Shown here piece after piece: positions 1-12,200 of a stretch of 29,638 bases of DNA (the first letter of the stretch is position 1; every line of letters begins with the position of its first letter). The translations under genes and the position numbers were made by a program. The notes beneath the pieces were generated by a model. The model saw nothing but the letters and a program-made list of their open reading frames with translations, was not told where the DNA came from and made no database searches. This DNA is from Paramacrobiotus richtersi (lineage: Eukaryota > Tardigrada > Eutardigrada > Parachela > Macrobiotidae): assembly GCA_034698045.1 (NCBI GenBank), contig JAQGAU010000375.1, positions 1-29,638 on the forward strand, given 5' to 3'.

Positions 1-122
1 ACCGCGGCAACGTTATCTGCCAGACTTTGCAGAATAACACGAAAGAAAAACTGAGCAGTCTGCTCCATAAACAACAATGGTAAAGCAAAACCATTCGCAT
101 ATCCAAGGATTGAAATGCTAAC

Positions 123-1181
123 TCAGATTATGTCAGGCTCGTCTGATCGGGCTTCCAGCTCGGTGTCGGCCAACTTCCGCTTGTTTTGTAGTTTCTGCAG
201 TTTGGCACAGTCTTCGGCGTCCTCACGGAGGTCAGCTTGCTGAAAGAACACGCGATAAAGTTTCAGACCATGGTACCATTCGGCAAGTTGGATATACATG
301 ACACAACTGCATTTTTTTAATACGAAGTCAAAAGATCCTTATTATTGCGCCAACTGCACGTGTGACTCTCGACCCCACTATCCGTTAATTCTTCCTATCT
401 TTCGTTTTGTCAAAATTAAGCGTAACTGCGCAAATGCCTTGGCCTGCCGTACTTACAGATACACTAATATTCGGATTTGATTAAATAATACGAAATGATC
501 TAAACAGATTCTTCTGCAGTACAGTTCTACCCTTCGATCTCTTACCGTTTGGCTTGGCGTTTCTTGTGTAGACGTCTAACCAGAATACAGTATTCCCAGA
601 AAACTAAATCTCTTCTTGACAAAATGTCCCGCATTTACACGCAAAGTCCGAAGTGAGCCCCCCACCAACAGTGCGCTGTTGGTGGGGGGCTCACGGATCC
701 TGAAGCTGGACATTACGACAACTTTCTCACCATCCGGGAAAAAAGCCTTGACTACGCCAAATCTAGGGTGCAGCTCAAACAGTCCCCCAAGAAGAGAGCC
801 GGGATACCACGTCCATGGCTGTGTGGGACTCCGGCGTATCAGCACCTCCACTGGGAATTCTGTTCCCTGCTCCAAGGCTGCATCTTCCGCAATGGAGAAC
901 AAATAGAATTGCCCTCCTTTGTGAAGAAGAATCTCCCCAAACGGAACGAAATGGGATGTAGGCTTCTCCCCGCACACCCAACCGATCATCAGACCGCTCA
1001 CAGCGTCGTCAACCACTCTTCCCAGCTGGAACAATCCATCATCTCCAAGAACCTCCACCACATCCGATTGGGGCATCTCAGATGAACGAGACCCTCTGCG
1101 TCGTGATCGTGAAGCATGTCCACCGATCTTACGTGGCTGGCGATGTTTCGCTTTAAAGCGCCACATATTCGCAGGAAACAC
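123..1181 (-). CDS. FMRP/FXR-like tandem Tudor (Agenet) domain protein, short, 4 predicted exons
   Basis: Predicted exons (5' to 3') are 1181-641, 575-546, 499-457 and 306-123. Splice phases agree throughout, giving 265 residues and a TGA at 123-125. Residues about 41-88 and 105-165 look like the two Tudor repeats at the FMRP N-terminus: VEVLGDDG..F near FMRP VEVRGSNGAF, HFVPFGEI near RQIPFHDV, and VEVLIRRSPTQPWTWYPG near VEVYSRANEKEPCCWWLA. In FMRP/FXR these repeats bind methylated Lys/Arg and partner proteins; the RNA-binding KH domains follow them, but no KH or RGG region is seen here. The first 35 residues are rich in Arg and Lys. The Met at 1074-1076, directly before the first Tudor repeat, is an equally good start. 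The last exon encodes a charged tail that I do not recognise. One predicted intron is only 46 bases, so the 3' half of the model is less certain than the Tudor exon. Confidence 0.6.
653..694. repeat. Perfect 19-bp inverted repeat with 4-base loop inside the Tudor exon
   Basis: Bases 653-671 are the exact reverse complement of 676-694, separated by TGCG. The arms are GC-rich (runs of six C and six G). The palindrome lies in the reading frame just after the second Tudor repeat and encodes a peptide containing EPPTNSALLVGG. It could form a strong hairpin in RNA, or be an assembly or sequencing fold-back artefact. Confidence 0.9.
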
Positions 1182-2484
1182 AATTAGCGCAGACGATTCC
1201 TCTTTTGTTAACTAATCGGGAAGTGCAAACGCAAATCAAAGCTGTTTATAAATCGCTTATTAAATTACTACGATTAATTTCGATGTGCACTCATTAGTTA
1301 GAAAACCCGCACATTGACACGTGACAGTGCGAAAGTGGAGACTGGCCGTTCACAAGACGCCCACTCATGTTTATAGACTTTTGGCACTAAAAAAGGCGGT
1401 CACAAAGAGTTAACAGCTCCGCCTTTTTGTAGAAAGGAGCGTTTCCGTTAGTCAAAAACGAAAATTCCGTGTCCAATCAATCGTAGTGTTCGTAAAACAG
1501 CATTACGTCATGGCTAAGAGAAACGCCTTTCGCGGCATTCTTCGGCGAGGATTGGCTAAAACGCGGAAAAGGATGGGCCAGCGGCGAAACGGAAAGTGAC
1601 CGGAAAAGAAATTAAGTATCTTGGAAGTTTAAGTAATCCATGATGCCCACTGCTCGATGAAATATTAGACCGTCAGAACAGTATTCATCACGGCAAATCT
1701 GTTTCCACAACGAGCGTGACATGTACATTCTACTATACAGCTAGCATACGATGATAACTAACAAAGCAGCGATCCACTTAATTACTTTATGCTTGCAGTT
1801 ACATTCGTCTTTTTCTTCTGAACTACTCATCGGTTTTTATTCAAACATGATCAAGTTCAGACTCCGATCTATCAAGGTTTTTCAATGACCTCCCAACCGG
1901 CATCTCATTTGGGCAGAGCCATACCCAGGTTTAGAGCCTACCGTGAGCAGCGGGCATTAGAATCATAATACGAATTCGAGCAGCACATTTTCGATAGTCA
2001 ATATAGTTCTGTATATATGCATGTCTTCACAACTACGTTATCCCTCTTTCCCATTGTAGGAAATACATATTATGCATATAAAAGCGCCTTTTATAGGGTT
2101 AAAAATTATTAACAAGTTAGCGGCTAACTGGGCGGAAAAGTGGAGATAGCCAACGGAATCGTGTTACAAGTGTAATACACTTACGCGGAAATGCTGTGTA
2201 CTGGTATCTTTGTTTATGTCATGTTAGTCTAGGCGTAAGCGGTTAAAGTAGGCGTAAACAACGATTAAAGCAAAGCAGGAGAGCGCAAAAAACAACTCTT
2301 AAAGAACTAAATGTAGAGAAGCACAAGAAAAAGGAGAATCGAACAGTTTTTCGACTGAATAAACAGTAGCGCTATGGCTTCAGCAACACAGTTTGTTTAT
2401 TGGAAGCTTATTGAAACGATGCTGGATACAGCATATTGAAAAGATACTGGATGTTGCTAGTTCTTCGGTTGTTGGCTCGATCCT
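1182..2484. other. Intergenic region, no gene recognised
   Basis: No convincing exon on either strand between the Tudor gene and the 3' end of DIS3L2 copy A. It should hold the promoter of the minus-strand Tudor gene. A short stem is visible: AAAAAGGCGG near 1390-1399 pairs with CCGCCTTTTT at 1419-1428, with a loop of about 20 bases. The rest is AT-rich sequence without obvious repeats. Confidence 0.6.
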
Positions 2485-2490
2485 TTTATT
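2485..2490 (-). promoter_or_regulatory. Polyadenylation signal AATAAA for DIS3L2 copy A
   Basis: AATAAA on the minus strand, 27 bases after the predicted stop codon of copy A (2518-2520). This supports the short terminal exon as the true 3' end and implies a very short 3' UTR. Confidence 0.6.
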
Positions 2491-2517
2491 GAAGACAGGT
2501 CATATTGCAAAGGGCGA

Positions 2518-5500
2518 TCAATCAGCCATCAGCGAGACCTGGAGATTGAAGCAGATCTTCTTCAGTCATATTCTCATCGTACAAAATTATTGTGGACCAA
2601 CCTACCTTAAAGTTTCTTGGATCGGCTTCGGTAGCCTCCAGCTTGACCCTCACTTCATCCCAAACTGCTACTGTCATCTTTCTCGCGCCCCACTGAATAT
2701 CGAACATTTGTTTGCCAGTAGCAACGTCGGATCGGTGTCGACAGCTGGTAATACTTGGATCCCGATTCGCACTCTTATGTCCAACATGAATCTTTTCCCG
2801 TACCATAAACCGAATCACCAAGATCTCCACGGCAAACTCTGCTGGAAGTATCCCCACAACAACCGCCGGTTCCACAAGGGCACGCTGTTTTAAATAGTAG
2901 CCCATATGGATCTTCCAGCTGTCATCTTGGCACACAGAAGCTGCTGCTTTGCGACCGTTGCAGCTGTCGATGATTTGATCCAGGTTAGCGGGAGCAAACT
3001 TATTGAACAACATGCGGTGGACGACGATGTCGGCATAACGACGGATTGGTGAAGTCATATGGGTGTAAAGGTCCGTTCCTAAAACAACGAAAGTAACCAT
3101 TTTCGAGCTGCCCGTAACATACAAAAAGATATGAAACTTCTATTTCACAGTGAGTGCTGAATGCTAATACTTACCAAGAGCGTAGTGAAACGTATCATTT
3201 ATTCCCGAGCGGACGTATTTGGCCGTCTGCATAGGCTTGATGGCCATGGACTTGATGGCAGCGGCCTGGGAACTTGTACACTTTCGGCTGAAAAGATCGC
3301 GCAGACTTGTTCGAGAATCCGGATCAACATCCAGTGCGATCAGGTTCAAATTCTTTCTAAATAACTGCATGCTATCGGACAAGGGCTCTGCATGCCGACG
3401 AAAAAGGGCGGTTTCAGGAAACTTCTGTAGCATAAAGGTCTACATTAGAAACCGAGTGCGGGTGCAACAGAGCTTGTAATAAATTTACTACTTACATCGC
3501 GAATTGCTTTGGCTGCTTCCTCGTTAGTGAGGATGGCAAGTTCCTCGATCAACCTGAAATTGCGAAACAGTTGACCTTTGCTTTTTCATTTGGCAGCATC
3601 ACTTTCTCACTCTTCTGTTCGATAGTGTTCTTTATTTGTCATTGTTACGGCGCCCTTATCATTTGTGGTAAAACTGCAGAGTTGCAGCGATTTTCCCCCA
3701 TCGATCTTGATCACTTGACCTGAAAGCAGAATGTTTTATCTTAATAACTGATAAAGGGCACTTAAGGAAACAGATGTCCAAGCACGTGGAACGTACAGTT
3801 GCGCATCCTGCTTTCCCTTAAAGCCTGGGTGATGCGGTGGAGATCTCGTATGCCCGATTCGATTGCGATTTTCTCATCTGGATGCATTCTGTTGTTGGCT
3901 GCCTCGTTCCATTCCTGACCATCCACAATCGCCTGGAGAAAATTCGTTACCAATATGTGTAGCAAACACTTCGATGCCACTGTACTAAATTGTCAACATG
4001 GGAACTTCTGGAAGAAGCTTCCTTCTCTGTTGGAGAATAGTTGATACAAGTTTTATGAAGACACCAAGCGACTTTCGTAAGCTCTTCGATTACCCTGCAT
4101 CCATAACTACTCTAAAGTCAAACAGGCAGTATGCAAGAAATACCCTACCTGCGCCTGTGCATAGCTCAGTTTCACGCGGCTTTTCACGATGGTTTTGATA
4201 AACTTGGACACATTCGTCACTTCCCCGTTTGCCGTTATTTCGTATCTGATCGACACGGCTAAACGGCTCTCTCCGGGATTCAGTGAGCAGCACTGGATGA
4301 CGTTGGCCGGCAGCATTGGTACCACATCATTATCTTGCAGATAAACCGACGTCCCGCGGGCCTGTGCTTCTTTATCGACAGCAGTCCCCTCCTGGATAAA
4401 ATGGCCGACATCGGCAATGTGAACATAGACCTCAAAATTCCCGTTGCTCAGACGTTGGCATGATACTGCATCATCTAGATCTTGGGCAGTCGGCGGATCA
4501 ATGGTGAATACCATTAAGTCAGTGAGATTTCGCCGGTCCCCTGCATTCTGAAACAAAGATTCGATCCATGAGTATGCGCAAAAACTTCGCTTGATAATGT
4601 TATAGTAACGTACGTCGGTGAAGAGTGATCGTGGAAGATCCGCAGGAGGTAAAGTGTCATTCCGGATAGAGTTTGCGATGAGAATGGCTGTAGTCCAGGT
4701 GGCAAGGTTAGTCGGATCGTCCAGTTTCGCCCGAACGGTTCTAAATGCGGAGTTGTAAACATCAGAGCGAATTTCTTTCTTGGATTACAAACTTATCATA
4801 CACTACCACACGACCATGTTCTTTGGTGTTGTAAAGTGCCTAACGAGCTGTAGAACTCCATAGCTGATATGATAATTGTAAGCATACAAGTATACAATAT
4901 GTTACTGCACATTTCTCGAGTAATGTCAACAGATCGGCACCTTGGGCCTGAGTGCGATCGAACGACTGCTCACAGATATATTTGGCTGCTTATTATATTT
5001 TGAGATTTTACGGATAACAGTCGTCGTGAACCTTACCACATGTGTCTGGTTGTGAAACGCACGATATTATTTTTACCCTGTTGGTTGTTTGCTTGCATCG
5101 CTGGGAAATTTAATATCGTCCATAATTGTCAGACAATCACCGATTTGGTCGAGCACATCTAGAAGCAGAATGACCTTTTCACATCACGCAGACCCCAGGT
5201 AGCGCGCATATAGCAATTTCCTATTGTTGATCATACTGTAGAAACTGTCGTTCTAACAACTGCAAGAAGCACTGTAACAGTACATTAAGTATCTGCACAT
5301 TGCTACTGGTGTTCAGCGGTGGTCATTATCTTTACCGGTATTACGCCGAACGCGACAAACACAGGGCTTTGAAATATATGTACTAGTACAAATATTCTTA
5401 CCAGGAGGACATTGTTGTTGCGAAATTCGCACCAATGGCATCCAGTTGTACACCGGCTGCACATCCAACCAACCTATTCGTTGTCCGGTTTTGTCGATGA

Positions 5501-7029
5501 CATGCTTCAGCTGGCCGATAGTCTTCGTGACCCCTCCTCGGGTCACTATTTTTACCACCTAAGCAACTCAAATTGCATAACAACAGCAACACCTTGAACT
5601 GTCAGGTACGATAGATTCAGCCGGTTAAAGTACCTAATCTCCAAAAAACTGCTATCTTGATTGGAACATGATACTTTCTGTAATAATATCCACACGCATA
5701 CGCAAACGCGCTTGCGATGAAACTTTACAAGCAAGACGTGGGTATTCTAGGTTTTAAGTTGTTTTCCAAAAGAATACCTCGCCTGATTTTGCACAGTATG
5801 GGACTATCTGATCCACCGGTATGTCGCATTTCAACAGGATTTCCATCCATTTTTGCTGGATCGTTTGATTCAGCACAAACTGTGGCTTAGGCAGTTGTCG
5901 GTTTTGCGTGTTGTTCAGTAAAGTAACAATCTCTTCTTTCGTGTACGCTGTGTCCAAGTTTTGAATCCGTAGAAGGCGTGCAATCTTATCCCAGTGTAAC
6001 TCTAGTTTGAGCTGGAAAAACAAGACAATTCTGCTTTATGTCTTGTGAGCCAAACGTTCAGTAGTTCTTGCTAAAATACAGACTGTGACGAAATTACGGC
6101 TGACTTACTGTCCATTCTTGTTTATCAAGCACCTTGGCAATGACCACATCTCCATGCAAGGCACGATTACGGTGGACATTACCGCTGATCATCACATCGC
6201 TGTTAGCCTAATAATCATGACCAGCCGTTATGATTCTAGCAATGCTTTAGTGCTTTATGCCAGGTACATACATTCAACATAAAGAAATCTGTACATAAAG
6301 AAATTTTTTAAGGGCCACTTCACATAAAGAATGTTTCGCATACAGAAAATTAATGGACTCACTTTACAGAAACAAACACTTAATCAAAGAAAATCTTACT
6401 TATATAGAGCGTGTCCATGTTAATGATCTTCAAAGCAAAACGTGTTTTCGGGGCTAACTTTAAAACTCTTTCCGTGAAAATTTGTTTATGTTGAGTGTAC
6501 CTGGCCGAACTGCATTGGTTCTAGTACAAATGCTAGTTAATTACAACCAATTGCGACAATCACCTCGTTCGGAATCCGTACAAATGCAATACTTGGTCCA
6601 AATACCGCCAGTGTCCCCTGGACATACCGTCCATCCTGCAGACCTTGTAATTCTTCACCTTTCTCCAAATACGGACGGTAACTCTGCTGGGTGAAACAAG
6701 GGAATGTGTGAGCACACAAAGGGATGTTTATAAATCATGTACGACATGATTTGCAAATGACATCGCAAAATATTTTTGAAAAAGTGCACGTGCATGCGTA
6801 TTTTCAGATCACAACGACGGATATTGCGTTTTTCTGCAGATTTAGTTCCAGAGATCATTAGTATTAAAAAGTTGTTAGCGGCGGGACTTACGGCCTTTTA
6901 TGTGCAGGATGATGCACTGCAAGTTGGTCGACGTTTGACCTTTGACCGTAACTTGAGCTCGTACTCGCACCAGCCGATACTTTATGAACTGACCTGAGCC
7001 TGTGGCGGTTGGTTAGGTCCTCGATGCAT
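2518..7029 (-). CDS. DIS3L2-like 3'-5' exoribonuclease, copy A (RNase II/RNB family), 14 exons
   Basis: Predicted exons: 7029-6994, 6683-6564, 6207-6109, 6011-5778, 5558-5402, 5158-5077, 4740-4614, 4547-4149, 3932-3797, 3719-3611, 3553-3496, 3424-3175, 3078-2606, 2538-2518. All phases join, giving 766 residues. Order: cold-shock domain 1 (about 13-85, with HRNRALHGD); a 78-residue helical insert (86-163); cold-shock domain 2 (from 164, VVKIVTRGG); RNB domain with [14 protein letters not shown], catalytic Asp 302, 308, 310 and 311 all present; [19 protein letters not shown] (about 607-619); and a C-terminal S1-like region. There is no N-terminal PIN domain, which separates it from DIS3 and DIS3L1. 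The family degrades 3'-uridylated cytoplasmic RNA processively. The chosen first exon encodes 12 residues and ends at a GTCAGT donor, as in the other two copies. The first exon is the least certain part; everything from 6683 down is well supported. Confidence 0.88.
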
Positions 7030-7643
7030 ATTTAATAATCCGGAAAGGAGACTGATAAAATCCGCACAATAAGGAAGATCAGCTGTAGACTGACAAACGC
7101 AGAGATAACTATTGCAAAACGTCAGCCGTGGTTGAGGTTAAAATTTACGGATCAGTTACGCTTCGGTTTCAGTATCTTTTATGTACAGCTTGCATGTAAG
7201 AGGGCAGATATGGGGAATTCAAATTTCCGCCGGCGATAACTGACGCAGCTGTCAAGGAATGAACGGGTTTACGATATTTTCGGATATATAAGTAAAGTGC
7301 GCCGTTACACCTTCCGTCATAGTTGTAACAAGTTACAAACAACTGATGATACAACAGAAGAAAAGGAGTCATACATGCAGAGACGTACACGTATCGTACA
7401 GCACGTCATCTGCAATCGTATGGCGCAAAAAGTATGCTTAAAGCAAGGTGATTCAAGCAAATAATGCAATTAGTTATGACGGATCCGGTGTGTGATTCAG
7501 GTCCGTACGTTTTGCAGATACAATGAAGTAATTAAGAGCAATCAGTACGTACAGTACAATACGGCGCGGTACAGCAGAATAAAGGAGGTCACATCTAAAT
7601 TTATCAGCCTGACCGGTTTACAGAGAGTTGAGTGAAATTGTTT
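7030..7643. other. Intergenic region upstream of DIS3L2 copy A, paralogous to the region upstream of copy B
   Basis: No intact gene. The stretch near 7185-7290 can be aligned by eye with about 13700-13790 upstream of copy B (for example GCTTGC.T.TAAGAGG and CGATAA.TGACGCA), so it belongs to the duplicated unit. It should contain the promoter of copy A. Confidence 0.5.
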
Positions 7644-7935
7644 TGAATACTGAGTAACCCGGAACAGGTTCGCCGAGCAAAAATCACTGATGTTCCGATA
7701 ACGGCCGAACCAGTTCCTGTTACACCTAGTGTAATACGACAAATAACGATGACTGCCGTGACATAGAACCCGTGTCAGAACAAGTCGTTCCTCCGCGAAC
7801 TTTGCAGCCTATTCCGGTAATGACAGTTCAGTACGCTGAGTAACAATATGTGTTTTACCTTGGGCACTTTGGCGCCGAACTGGAAACGTAAAGCACTATT
7901 CCGACTGGATGGCACTGTACTTTTTACGTTCAGTT
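7644..7935 (-). pseudogene. Degenerate relative of the Cys-rich ORF at 14165-14422
   Basis: The minus strand reads VITGIGCKVRGGTTCSDTGS, clearly related to VTGICCKVRGATSCSDTS in the ORF at 14165-14422. The frame then meets a stop (TAG after LFVVLH) and the similarity continues in another frame as GVTGTGSAVIGTSV. Several Cys codons of the intact copy are changed. It starts about 615 bases upstream of the first exon of copy A, and the intact copy starts about 618 bases upstream of the first exon of copy B. The pair therefore belongs to the same duplication event, with this member decayed. It could still be an exon with unusual splicing, but the stop and frame change argue against that. Confidence 0.65.
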
Positions 7936-9232
7936 GCACCGATCCACTGTACAGTAAAACATGTGTACGAGTGTTCCGAAACTGTCAGATGCAAAGTAGC
8001 TCATAACTAATGCTTTTTGTTAGCGAAACTTGAGCAATTTACACACTGTACACTTGACGATGAGGATGCGTGTAAAATTGTAGCCGTACGTTTTTACAAT
8101 GCGCAAGTTTGCTATGAAGTGCAACATCCTCCGCTGTCAAACATTTTGTGAATGCATGGACGAACGCTCACAGGTTTCGGACTCAGCGGAGTATTGCAGT
8201 GCGGTCGAAATAAACGAATGGTCAATTTAATAAGGATGTATAGTATGTAGTATTTACCACATGTCTGTCATACTGCTACAATAAAAGCTAGAAGCTAGGA
8301 GAACAGGACTGACTTAATTATGTTTCCAGGGACAGTAATTGTACCGGCAACTCTGTTTATTTTATGCGTAGGTATGAATTGGTCATAGCACTGTATCAGA
8401 AATGGTATGCCTGTTATATAATCAACAGTCATTTTATGAGTGGCAGCCAACAGGACAGGGAGTGTACTTTTATTGTGAATTTGTGATAAGTTTTGTTTCT
8501 CGATCTGGTATACTTGGTTGTGCTGTTTGCTCATAGTATTCCCGTGATGTTAATAATTTGTAAATTCCAAACACTATGGCTGATAGGTACTCTTTAAACT
8601 CCAGTCTTTATTGGATAACGCCCCGGCGATGTACAAGAAGAACAATACTTAACAACATCGGTTCAAATGAACAACGTATCCCAGCTCATGGGCGACGGGA
8701 CCGTGGTCAGGACTAACTGCACATTGCCCCATTTCAGTACGTGCTTGAACGCTACAACAAACAACAGGTTGAACGGCTCTTCAACCTTCTGGAACTAGGA
8801 TTATGCAGAAACGCAAGCAGTTATGGCGAACGGGGATACGTTAAGTTGTATCTGAACAGAAGCAGCGCTTCCGTCGTACTAACTTGCACGGGACAGATAA
8901 TCGTACGAGATAACTGCTCAAGAACAAAATGGAAGAAAACCTTTGACCAAATGAACAAATAGAGCCAAAAACTCACGAAAGAGACAACGAGCGAGATGAA
9001 AAGTGAAAGATAGCTTCGCTTGCACAATTTTTATAGCCACAGTTCGAAGGTATTGTTAACAACGGTTCAATACTCTCAGGTACTGTACTTTCGATTTGTA
9101 CGAATTTAATTTTCAGAGGTATGTATTAATCGCCTGTTGGTTGGTTTCGCCAGTCAAGATTGACACAATTTCGTTATTGGTTATAAGTTCCGCCGAAGTG
9201 CTGCTTATGATAACGGAAGAAGGAAGAGCGAA
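7936..9232. other. Intergenic region between the decayed Cys-rich copy and DIS3L2 copy B
   Basis: No convincing gene. A 79-codon open frame on the minus strand (8534-8295) contains CYDQFIPTHKINR, which weakly resembles YFDLFIPTFSNRK in the minus-strand frame at 14646-14439. These may be relics of an upstream exon of the Cys-rich gene, but spacing to the Cys-rich exon differs by about 350 bases. A plus-strand frame at 8741-8962 has no recognisable motif. Confidence 0.4.
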
Positions 9233-12200
9233 CTACTCAGCTAGCAGCGTGACCTGGAAAGTAAAATCAGATTGTGTGATGTAAAGGTAGAACGCTCCAA
9301 ATTGCGTAGCATGTACAACAACAAACCTTAAAATTTCTCGGATCACATTCAATGGCTTCCAGTCTAACGGTTACTTCATCCCAAACCGACACGGTCTTGC
9401 TTCTCTCACTCCATTCAATGTCGAACATGTGTTTGCCAGTCCCAGCATCGAACCGATGTCTACAGTTGGTGATGTTTGGATCACGATTTGAACTTTTGTT
9501 TCCAACACAAATCTTTTGTCGTATCATAAACCGAACCACCAAGAGCTCCACTTCAAACTTTGCTGGAATGATTCCCACTACAACTGCACGTTCCAACAGG
9601 GGGCGCTGTTTAAGGTAGCAGCCCATCAGAATACTCCAGCTATCGTCTTGGCAGGCGGAAGCTCCTGCTTTGCGATCGTTGCACATATCAATCATCTGAT
9701 CCAGGTTTGATGGAGCAGTGTTACTGAACAACATACGATGGACAATGATGTCTGCATAGCGACGGATTGGTGAAGTCATGTGGGTGTAGTACTCCATTCC
9801 TGCAGAAACAGATTTATTTTGCCCATGTAATGTTTTTGCTGTTTGTTTCGCATGTTAGACCTTATCCGAAATTTCAAAAAATTTTACGTGAATTTGCTAA
9901 ACTATGCTTCGGTTTCCAACAGCGGAAATACACAATTACCGGATTATGGCTGCAGTTGGTCTAAAGTGAGAAGCTTACCAAGAGCGTAATGGAACGTATC
10001 GTTTCCAGATCGAACATATATGGCTTTCTTCATCGCCTTGATTGCCATGACCTTGATGGCTGCGGTTTGGAAGCTAGCATCGTCTTGGTTTAAGAGGTTG
10101 CGAAGACTTGCTCGAGAACTGGTGTCAGTATCTAATCCGACCAAGCTCAAATTCTTATTGAGCAAGTGCATTTTATTGAGCAAGGGCTCTCCATGCCAAC
10201 GCAAAAGGGCACATTCCGGAAATTTCTGTGACCGAAAGCATTTCGCATAAGTAACCATACAGATATAACTGGTAGAAGGGGGCTGGGGTAAATGCAAAAT
10301 AGCTATATATTAGTCACCTTGAAAATTGCTTTTGCCGCTTCGTGATTGGTAAGGATGGCAAGTTCTTCTATTAGTCTGTCGAATAAAATATACTGTAAGC
10401 CCAAATATAAGACAAGTCAAACTATGGCTTTCTGTTGTACATCCGCTTTCTTACTGTTGGGTTTGGTATTCTTCCTTTTTTGTCAGTATTACAGCGCCAT
10501 TGTATTTATTTATGGTAAAACCGCACGACTGCGACGGTTTTCCTCCATTAAAGTCGATAACTTCGTCTAAAAACGGAACAATATACCACTGCAACCGAAA
10601 AGCCATAAAGTGGAAGCCATGCGTGCGCACTGGAAGTTGGACACTGGACTTACTTGTATGCATTCTGTTATGCCTTATAGCCTGCGTGATGCGGTGCAAA
10701 TCTCGAATACTGGTTTCGATTGCCATTTTGTCGTTGTGGTCGATTCTGCAGTGTATTTTCTCACTCCACTCCTTTCCGTCTACAATCGCCTGCAAATAGC
10801 AAACAGCTAATGTTAACTATTGTCAACTGTCTTACAGTACTTCACTATATGGATGTATCCAAAATGTAAGCCACTACTTAATGTTATCTGTTTTCCGTGC
10901 TTCCAGAGTGAGTGAAAATGGGGTACATTAACACGTAAGCAAAAGTGCCATACCTGCGCCTGTGCATAGGTCAATTTCACTCGGCTTCGAATAACCGTTC
11001 TCATAAATTCAGAAGCATCAACGACTTCCCCATTTGCAGTCATTTCATATCTGACAGAAACGGCAAAACGCTCCACACCCGGGTTCAGTGAGCAGCAGTC
11101 GATGACATTTGTCGGCAGCATTGGCACCACACCGTTGAGTTGCAAGTAGACCGATGTTCCGCGCGCCTGGTCTTCGTTGTCGGTAGAAGTGCCCTCTTCG
11201 ACAAAATGGCTAACATCGGCAATATGGACATACACCTCAAAATTGCCGTTCTCCAGGCGCTGGGAGGATACTGCATCATCTAGATCTGCTGCATTTGGTG
11301 GATCGATGGTGAAGACCATCAAGTCAGTTAAATCTTGTCGGCCTCGATCAAGCTATAGAACCGTAGTTGTAACTGAACGTTGTCGCAAAACGGCAGTTAC
11401 GGTAGTTATCGATTTAATGGTTCATACAACATACTTTGTTGAACAGGGATCGCGGAAGGTTAGTAAACGGTTGGACAATAGTTCGGACATTATTGGCGAT
11501 GAGAATTGCTCGGGCCCAGGTGTCGTAGAGATCCGTGTGACCAATGTACCAAAGAGTGCTGAAATGATAGCCCTTAGACATACGTGAAGATACATGAACT
11601 GCAGAGATACTTGCAATATGAATTATTGATATAATAATGGCTAACCGTAACGACGGTGCCATATATACTTTCTATGCATTTGTGACACCGAGCTGGCTGT
11701 AGATATATTATTTGCTCACCCGACTGGAGGTATGTTAGCGTTAGCATCTTCGCAGAATCGAATGTCGTTAATCAGAAACAGGTGCTTATCGAGTTGATTC
11801 AGTAAGGCTGTAACGGAAATGTCGGTAAGTCTTAGCATGATACTGTGACTTTATTCGGTACATAATGATCGTTTCTCTTCAAACGACTAAAATTAATGGT
11901 TATTTAAAGCGAAAATAATAAAAAATAATACTACAATGAAAACAGCACCAATGAAAAACTGAGCACTAACTTTAAAAAGAAATATATAATACTACTATAT
12001 GGTAGGTGTAAATCTTGTTGTCTGGCTTACCCGGATGACATTGCGCTTGGGGGACTCGCACTGACGGCATCCAATTGTCGATCGAATGCGCACCCAAGAA
12101 ACCTCCTATTGGTCGGTAATCAAAGCCGACAGCCTGCTTTAAGTGGCCGATAGTCGTCACGATCCCAGTTCTTGTTACGATTTTCACCACCTAACCAAGC

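Noticed and set aside
616..1085. Plus-strand open frames over the Tudor exon
   Set aside because: They are antisense to the Tudor exon, have no recognisable motif, and include the palindrome; the minus-strand frame matches a known fold.
1389..1428. Stem-loop with AAAAAGGCGG and CCGCCTTTTT arms
   Set aside because: Only about 10 bp with a 20-base loop in AT-rich intergenic DNA; no link to a known RNA class.
2393..2893. 166-codon plus-strand frame
   Set aside because: It is antisense to the last exons of DIS3L2 copy A and has no domain of its own.
9600..9800. Possible DIS3 or DIS3L1 identity for the three nucleases
   Set aside because: No PIN domain is encoded upstream of cold-shock domain 1 in copies A or B, and the first exons are short and basic as in DIS3L2.
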